A stretch of DNA of 64,000 bases from Mesorhizobium sp. (GTDB taxonomy: Bacteria > Pseudomonadota > Alphaproteobacteria > Rhizobiales > Rhizobiaceae): positions 1 to 64,000 of the forward strand of contig NZ_JAEULZ010000023.1 of assembly GCF_016793485.1 (NCBI RefSeq). The letters run 5' to 3'. The notes under the pieces were generated by a model that saw only the letters and a list, made by a program, of their open reading frames with translations, did no database searches and had not been told where the DNA came from. This document shows, in pieces, positions 59,854 through 64,000 of this stretch; position 1 is the stretch's first letter; every line of letters starts with the position of its first letter. The position numbers were made by a program, and so were the translations under genes.

Positions 59854-60234
59854 ATGGAGACCGTCAACCTATTCGCCCTTGCCACGCAGCAGTCGAAATG
59901 GCTTGCCGTGCGCCAGACGGCGGTTGCCGGCAACGTCGCCAACGTCAACACGCCGGGCTACAAGGCTGTCGATGTCGAGCCATTCGAAAGCGTGCTCGAC
60001 AAGACGGGCGTCAGGCTTGCCACGACTCAGCAGGGGCATATTGCGGGTAGCGCCGGCGGGTCCGGCTTCGCAGTCAACGAGCAGACCGACGAGCCGTCGG
60101 TCCTGCCGTCGGAGAATTCGGTCGTCCTCGAAGACGAGTTGATGAAGGCCGGCGAAGTCCGCCGCCAGTTCGAGTTGAACACGGCGATCGTCAAAGCCTT
60201 TCAACGCATGCTCCTGACAGCGTCGAAAGGCTAG
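59854..60234 (+). CDS. flgB: Flagellar basal-body rod protein FlgB
   Basis: A 126-aa proximal-rod protein with [40 protein letters not shown] at the N-terminus and [26 protein letters not shown] at the C-terminus. It precedes flgC by 2 bp. Confidence 0.95.
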   Translation: METVNLFALATQQSKWLAVRQTAVAGNVANVNTPGYKAVDVEPFESVLDKTGVRLATTQQGHIAGSAGGSGFAVNEQTDEPSVLPSENSVVLEDELMKAGEVRRQFELNTAIVKAFQRMLLTASKG

Positions 60235-60236
60235 TC

Positions 60237-60656
60237 ATGGATCCGTTGGCCGCCGCCCTCAAAGTCGCAGCATCCGGGTTGGGCGCTCAGTCCGAGCGCC
60301 TGCGCGTGGTCTCGGAAAACCTCGCCAACGCCCAGTCGACCGGCGACGCGCCAGGCGCCGAACCCTATCGCCGCAAGACCATCACCTTCGCCGCCGAACT
60401 CGACCGCGCCACCGGCGGCTCGATGGTCGAGGTCAACCGGATTGGTCGCGACGACGGCGCGTTCCCGGTCCAGTTCATGCCTGGCCACGAGGCCGCCGAC
60501 GAAAAGGGCTACGTCAAGATGCCCAACGTCAACGTGCTGATCGAAATGGCGGACATGAACGAGGCCAATCGGTCCTACGAGGCGAACCTGCAGGTCATCA
60601 AGCAGGCGCGCGAACTGATTTCCCTCACCATTGACCTGATGCGGAGCCAGTCATGA
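60237..60656 (+). CDS. flgC: Flagellar basal-body rod protein FlgC
   Basis: A 139-aa rod protein: [31 protein letters not shown] at the start and [36 protein letters not shown] at the end. It overlaps fliE by 4 bp. Confidence 0.96.
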   Translation: MDPLAAALKVAASGLGAQSERLRVVSENLANAQSTGDAPGAEPYRRKTITFAAELDRATGGSMVEVNRIGRDDGAFPVQFMPGHEAADEKGYVKMPNVNVLIEMADMNEANRSYEANLQVIKQARELISLTIDLMRSQS

Positions 60657-60979
60657 TAAGCGGCCTCGGCGCTATCGACTTCAGCACCATCGGCAAATCG
60701 TCCGGCCTCGGAAATGGCGGGACAACTGGTCCGGGCACGGCGGCGGGCGCGGCCGATGCGGCGGGCTCCTTCGCCTCCGTCATGGCGGACCTTGCGACCA
60801 ACGCCGTCGATACGCTGCGGCAGGCCGAGCAGCTTTCGGTGCAGGGCATGCAGGGCCAGGCGAATACACGCGAGGTGGTGGACGCGGTCATGAGCGCCGA
60901 GCAGTCGCTGACGGCTGCCGTCGCCATCCGCGACAAGATCGTCAGCGCCTACATGGAAGTCAGCAGGATGCAAATCTGA
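60653..60979 (+). CDS. fliE: Flagellar hook-basal body complex protein FliE
   Basis: The 108-aa MS ring-rod junction protein has a Gly/Thr-rich N-terminus and the conserved FliE helix ([44 protein letters not shown]). ATG 60653 overlaps the flgC stop (ATGA). Confidence 0.93.
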   Translation: MISGLGAIDFSTIGKSSGLGNGGTTGPGTAAGAADAAGSFASVMADLATNAVDTLRQAEQLSVQGMQGQANTREVVDAVMSAEQSLTAAVAIRDKIVSAYMEVSRMQI

Positions 60980-61006
60980 CGGACAGTCAGAAAAGGGTAA
61001 CAAGTC

Positions 61007-61795
61007 ATGAAAGCGCTCGCCATCGCCGCCACGGGCATGAATGCCCAGCAGACCAATCTCGAGGTCATCGCCAACAACATCGCCAACATCAACACGACCG
61101 GCTTCAAGCGAGCGCGCGCGGAATTCTCCGATCTGCTCTATCAGGTCGACCGCATGCAGGGCGTGCCGTCGCGCGCCGATGCAAGCCTCGTCCCCGAAGG
61201 CGTCTCGATCGGCCTCGGCGTGAAGACCGCGGCGATCCGCAACGTTCACATCCAGGGCGGCCTTACGCAGACGGGCAACAGCCTCGACCTCGCGCTGACC
61301 GGCAATGGCTGGTTCCAGATCGAAGGCGCGGAGGGGCAGACCCTCTACACCCGCGCCGGCTCCTTCAATACCGACGCCAACGGCCAATTGGTCACCGTGG
61401 ACGGCTACAATGTCATCCCCGCGATCACCGTCCCGACCGACGCGCTCGCCGTCGTCGTCAACAAGACCGGCCAGGTCTATGCCCGCATCGACGGCCAGAC
61501 CGACCTTCAGGAACTCGGGCAGCTCACGCTCGCCAGTTTCGCCAACGAGGCCGGCCTCGCACCGCTTGGCGACAATCTCTTCCAGGAAACTGCGGCGTCC
61601 GGTCCAGCAACCGTCGGCTCGCCTGGCGATGTCGGCTTCGCCACCGTGGAACAGGGCTATCTGGAAAACTCCAACGTCGATCCCGTCAAGGAAATCACCG
61701 AGCTGATATCCGCCCAGCGCGCCTATGAGATGAACTCGAAGGTCATCCAGGCAGCCGACGAGATGGCTGCCGTCGTCTCGAAGAACATCCGGTGA
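61007..61795 (+). CDS. flgG: Flagellar distal rod protein FlgG
   Basis: A 262-aa distal-rod protein with [40 protein letters not shown] at the start, the FlgEFG core, and [37 protein letters not shown] at the end. GTGA joins its stop to flgA. Confidence 0.97.
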   Translation: MKALAIAATGMNAQQTNLEVIANNIANINTTGFKRARAEFSDLLYQVDRMQGVPSRADASLVPEGVSIGLGVKTAAIRNVHIQGGLTQTGNSLDLALTGNGWFQIEGAEGQTLYTRAGSFNTDANGQLVTVDGYNVIPAITVPTDALAVVVNKTGQVYARIDGQTDLQELGQLTLASFANEAGLAPLGDNLFQETAASGPATVGSPGDVGFATVEQGYLENSNVDPVKEITELISAQRAYEMNSKVIQAADEMAAVVSKNIR

Positions 61796-62265
61796 AGCAG
61801 ATGACGATGCGATTTCTGGCAAGGACATTCGCGCTGGCCGCCTTCGCCTGCCTCGCAGGCGGTTCTGCGTTCGCCCAGGAAATCGTGTTCATACCCAACC
61901 GCGTCATTTACCCCGGCGAGGCGATCGATATGGCCTCGCTGAAGGAAGTGACCCTCAAGCCGGATCGGGTCATCCCGCCCGGCGTCGTCGTCAGCCCCGC
62001 GCAGCTCGACGGCAAGGTCGCCAAGCGCACCCTGCTGCCCGGTCGCTATGTTCCCGCCGCGGCGCTCCGCGAGGCATGGATCGTCGAGCAGGGCGCGGCC
62101 GTGCAAATGGTATTCATCGCCGGCGGTCTCACCATTTCGGCCACCGGCGTAACTCTGCAGCCCGGCGCTGCCGGCGACTTGGTGCGCGTGCGAAATATCG
62201 ACAGCGGCAAGATACTCTCGGGCGTCGTGATGGCCGATGGCTCGATCAGGGTCGGAACTTCATGA
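61792..62265 (+). CDS. flgA: Flagellar P-ring assembly chaperone FlgA
   Basis: A 157-aa periplasmic chaperone for P-ring formation. The signal peptide spans about residues 1-30 ([19 protein letters not shown]), and the SAF/ChapFlgA domain follows ([63 protein letters not shown]). GTG 61792 overlaps the flgG stop; ATG 61801 or 61807 could also be the start. Stop overlaps flgI by 4 bp. Confidence 0.93.
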   Translation: MKQMTMRFLARTFALAAFACLAGGSAFAQEIVFIPNRVIYPGEAIDMASLKEVTLKPDRVIPPGVVVSPAQLDGKVAKRTLLPGRYVPAAALREAWIVEQGAAVQMVFIAGGLTISATGVTLQPGAAGDLVRVRNIDSGKILSGVVMADGSIRVGTS

Positions 62266-63524
62266 TTGGCCTGCGTCCCCTCACGGTCCTGCTCGCCTTC
62301 GCGCTGGCGGCCTCACCGGCAGCCGGGGCCGATCTCATGCTGGAGACCCCGCCTCCGCCAGAAGGCGGCGCCGTCGTTGATCGTTTTCCCGCGCCCCAGG
62401 GCGGCGTGCCGATCGGTCAGGAAGGCGCAGGCGCCTTCAAGCAGTTTCCCTCGTCCGGCAGCCAGTTGCCGCCGCATGGCACTGAAGCCCGTATCAAGGA
62501 TATCGCGCAGCTCCAGAGCGCCCGCGACAACCAGCTTGTCGGCTATGGCCTCGTCATCGGCCTGAACGGTTCGGGCGATAGCCTGCGCAACTCGCCCTTC
62601 ACCGAACAGTCCATGCGCGCCATGCTCGAAAACCTCGGCATCGCTGGCGAAGGCAATCGTGCAAGGTCGCGCAACGTCGCCGCTGTCATCGTGACCGCCA
62701 ACCTTCCGGCGTTCGTCAAGTCAGGCGCGCGTATCGATGTCGGCGTCTCATCCATGGGCGACGCGTCCTCGCTGGCCGGCGGCACATTGATCATGACGCC
62801 GCTAAAAGCCGCCGACGGTGAAATCTACGCCGTCGCCCAAGGGCCTGTCTTCGTCTCGGGCTTCAACGCACAGGGTCAGGCCGAGCAGGTCACGCAGGGC
62901 GTTCCGACTTCCGGCCGCGTGCCCAACGGAGCCATCATCGAACGCGAGGTCGCAGCGGATTTTGCGGCGCTGTCCAATCTCGTGCTTCAGCTCAGGAACG
63001 CCGATTTCTCCACGGCTGTGCGGATCACCGACACCATCAACGCCTACTCCGGTGAACGCTACGGGATGCGTGTCGCTTTTGATCAGGATTCGCGCACCAT
63101 CATCATCAAGAAGCCGGAAAAGGTCTCTCCTGCCCGCTTTTTCGCGGAACTGGAGAATCTTGTGGTTGCAGCCGACGCGCCGGCCCGCGTCGTGGTGGAC
63201 GAGCGCTCCGGGACAATCGTCATCGGCAACGACGTGCGCATCTCTCGCGTCGCCGTCAGCCATGGAACACTGACCGTCCGCGTCACGGAAGCGCCCGTCG
63301 TCGTGCAGCCCGAGCCCTTCTCTCGCGGCGAGACGGCCGTCGAGCCGTACACGGAGATCGACGCCGGCTGGCCCGACGCCAAGCTCGCCCTTCTCGACGG
63401 CTCTAACCTAGAAACCCTCGTATCCGGCCTCAATCGCCTCGGCGTCAAACCGGACGGCATCATCGCAATCCTGCAGGGCATCAAGTCCGCCGGCGCGATG
63501 CAGGCCGACCTTGTCCTGCAGTGA
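62262..63524 (+). CDS. flgI: Flagellar P-ring protein FlgI, with N-terminal extension
   Basis: The 420-aa periplasmic P-ring subunit is longer than the usual 365-375 aa. A signal peptide (about 1-23, ending SPAAGA) is followed by about 50 Pro/Gly-rich residues (ETPPPPEGGAVVDRFPAPQGG and on to SSGSQLPPHG) before the standard start ARIKDIAQLQSARDNQLVGYGLVIGLNGSGDSL. The rest is standard, including GTLIMTPLKAADGEIYAVAQGP and ISRVAVSHGTLTVRV. ATG 62262 overlaps the flgA stop. Confidence 0.95.
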   Translation: MIGLRPLTVLLAFALAASPAAGADLMLETPPPPEGGAVVDRFPAPQGGVPIGQEGAGAFKQFPSSGSQLPPHGTEARIKDIAQLQSARDNQLVGYGLVIGLNGSGDSLRNSPFTEQSMRAMLENLGIAGEGNRARSRNVAAVIVTANLPAFVKSGARIDVGVSSMGDASSLAGGTLIMTPLKAADGEIYAVAQGPVFVSGFNAQGQAEQVTQGVPTSGRVPNGAIIEREVAADFAALSNLVLQLRNADFSTAVRITDTINAYSGERYGMRVAFDQDSRTIIIKKPEKVSPARFFAELENLVVAADAPARVVVDERSGTIVIGNDVRISRVAVSHGTLTVRVTEAPVVVQPEPFSRGETAVEPYTEIDAGWPDAKLALLDGSNLETLVSGLNRLGVKPDGIIAILQGIKSAGAMQADLVLQ

Positions 63525-63529
63525 GTCCG

Positions 63530-64000
63530 ATGATGGCCTTTCTCCGCTTCCGCCTCTCCAGACAGATGTTTTGCCCTCTGGCGGCTGCGTCATTGGCGCT
63601 GGTCCTGTCCACCGGCATAGGCGCGACCCAGGCGCTGGTCGAGCAGGTGGAGGAACCCGGCCTGCTGGCGCCGGAGGAGCCATTCGTGGACGAAGCCGTG
63701 ACCGGAACCGTCAGGGCGAAGCCGCTGGAGTCCGGCACCGACGTCGAGCGCTTCTGCTCCAACATCGCCGATGCAGCGCGCGACCGTCGCTATGCCCTGC
63801 AGAAAGACGAGTTGCAGGCGCTTCAGCAGGAGATCGACAAGCGCATCGCCGCCCTGGAAGAAAAGCGGATCGAATACGAAACCTGGCTCAAGAGGCGCGA
63901 GGAATTCCTTGCCAGGGCGAAGGACGATGTCGTCAAGATCTATTCCGGCATGAGGCCCGACGCTGCCGCCGAACGGCTGGCGGAAATGGATGCCGTCCTC
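63530..64000 (+). CDS. motE: MotE-like periplasmic motility protein (truncated by window edge)
   Basis: The frame is open from ATG 63530 (or 63533) to the end of the window, 157 codons with no stop. A signal peptide is present (about 1-36: PLAAASLALVLSTGIGATQA). The mature part has a short linker (KPLESGTDVERFCSNIADAARDRRY) and a coiled coil (about 90-130: LQKDELQALQQEIDKRIAALEEKRIEYETWLKRREEFLARAK), followed by DDVVKIYSGMRPDAAAERLAEMD as in MotE/MgtE-N-like proteins. MotE is the chaperone of MotC in rhizobia, and its place after flgI matches the known order. Confidence 0.85.
   Translation, partial: MMAFLRFRLSRQMFCPLAAASLALVLSTGIGATQALVEQVEEPGLLAPEEPFVDEAVTGTVRAKPLESGTDVERFCSNIADAARDRRYALQKDELQALQQEIDKRIAALEEKRIEYETWLKRREEFLARAKDDVVKIYSGMRPDAAAERLAEMDAVL

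Noticed and set aside
14257..64000. Insertion sequences or a second mobile element
   Set aside because: No transposase, integrase or terminal repeats were found in the chromosomal part; gene order there is coherent.

Overview
The window is GC-rich DNA of an alphaproteobacterium, most likely a Phyllobacteriaceae/Mesorhizobium-type member of the Hyphomicrobiales. The best taxonomic evidence is the last 15 kb. It has the gene order of the rhizobial flagellar regulon: visN-visR, flhB-fliG-fliN-fliM-motA on the opposite strand, then flgF-fliI-flgB-flgC-fliE-flgG-flgA-flgI-motE, with the lineage-typical DUF1217 and orphan membrane genes between them.

Region 1 (65-14256) is an integrated mobile element of about 14.1 kb inserted at the 3' end of a tRNA-Met gene. 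A 16-bp direct repeat marks both ends (127-142 and 14241-14256). Near each end is a pair of 10-bp motifs, CCGYATGTGC-like, set 12 bp apart, which look like integrase arm sites. The element carries a P4-type tyrosine integrase, a HARE-type HTH protein translationally coupled to an orphan beta-class DNA methyltransferase, an AlpA-type excisionase/regulator, a run of small unknown genes, and a primase-helicase. Directly after the primase-helicase gene lies an iteron array (eight copies of AAGGTGACC in both orientations, bounded by a perfect 39-bp inverted repeat) that is very probably the replication origin. Cargo towards attR includes a DUF3489 protein, a secreted Rap1a/Tai-like protein, a small membrane protein and a large HEPN-domain (ApeA-like) protein that may be an anti-phage effector. 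I recognise no capsid, tail, terminase or conjugation genes, so it behaves on paper like a satellite or mobilisable island.

Region 2 (14303-27864) is chromosomal. It starts with a class III aminotransferase and an FAD/NAD(P)-binding protein. A sugar-utilisation locus follows: a four-gene, stop/start-overlapping operon (BtpA/SgcQ family, M42/SgcX-like peptidase, FGGY kinase, SIS-domain isomerase), a CUT1 ABC transporter, and an ATPase-FucU mutarotase-ribokinase operon. Region 3 (27879-39278) is one nine-gene minus-strand operon: a CUT2 (ribose-type) ABC importer, a SorC-family regulator, an aldo/keto reductase, a GlpD-like dehydrogenase, a DhnA-type aldolase, an L-xylulokinase-like FGGY kinase and a GMC oxidoreductase. 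Together these suggest catabolism of a polyol or rare sugar through a phosphorylated ketose.

Region 4 (39559-48053) has a small lipoprotein gene and then a plus-strand operon with an SDR, a PotABCD-type ABC importer, a histidinol-dehydrogenase paralogue, a Zn-alcohol dehydrogenase and a HutC-type GntR repressor. The trio SDR + HisD-like + Zn-ADH matches the HpsO/HpsN/HpsP enzymes for 2,3-dihydroxypropane-1-sulfonate. Two TTGTNTANACAA-like operators lie upstream of the SDR and of the ABC ATPase. Region 5 (48063-64000) holds two small unknown genes and then the flagellar regulon, which runs off the right edge inside motE.

Limits: domain and family calls come from reading motifs, not from database searches. 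Starts were moved from the longest reading frame where a ribosome-binding site, overlap or family length favoured another codon. Substrates of the sugar clusters are inferred only.
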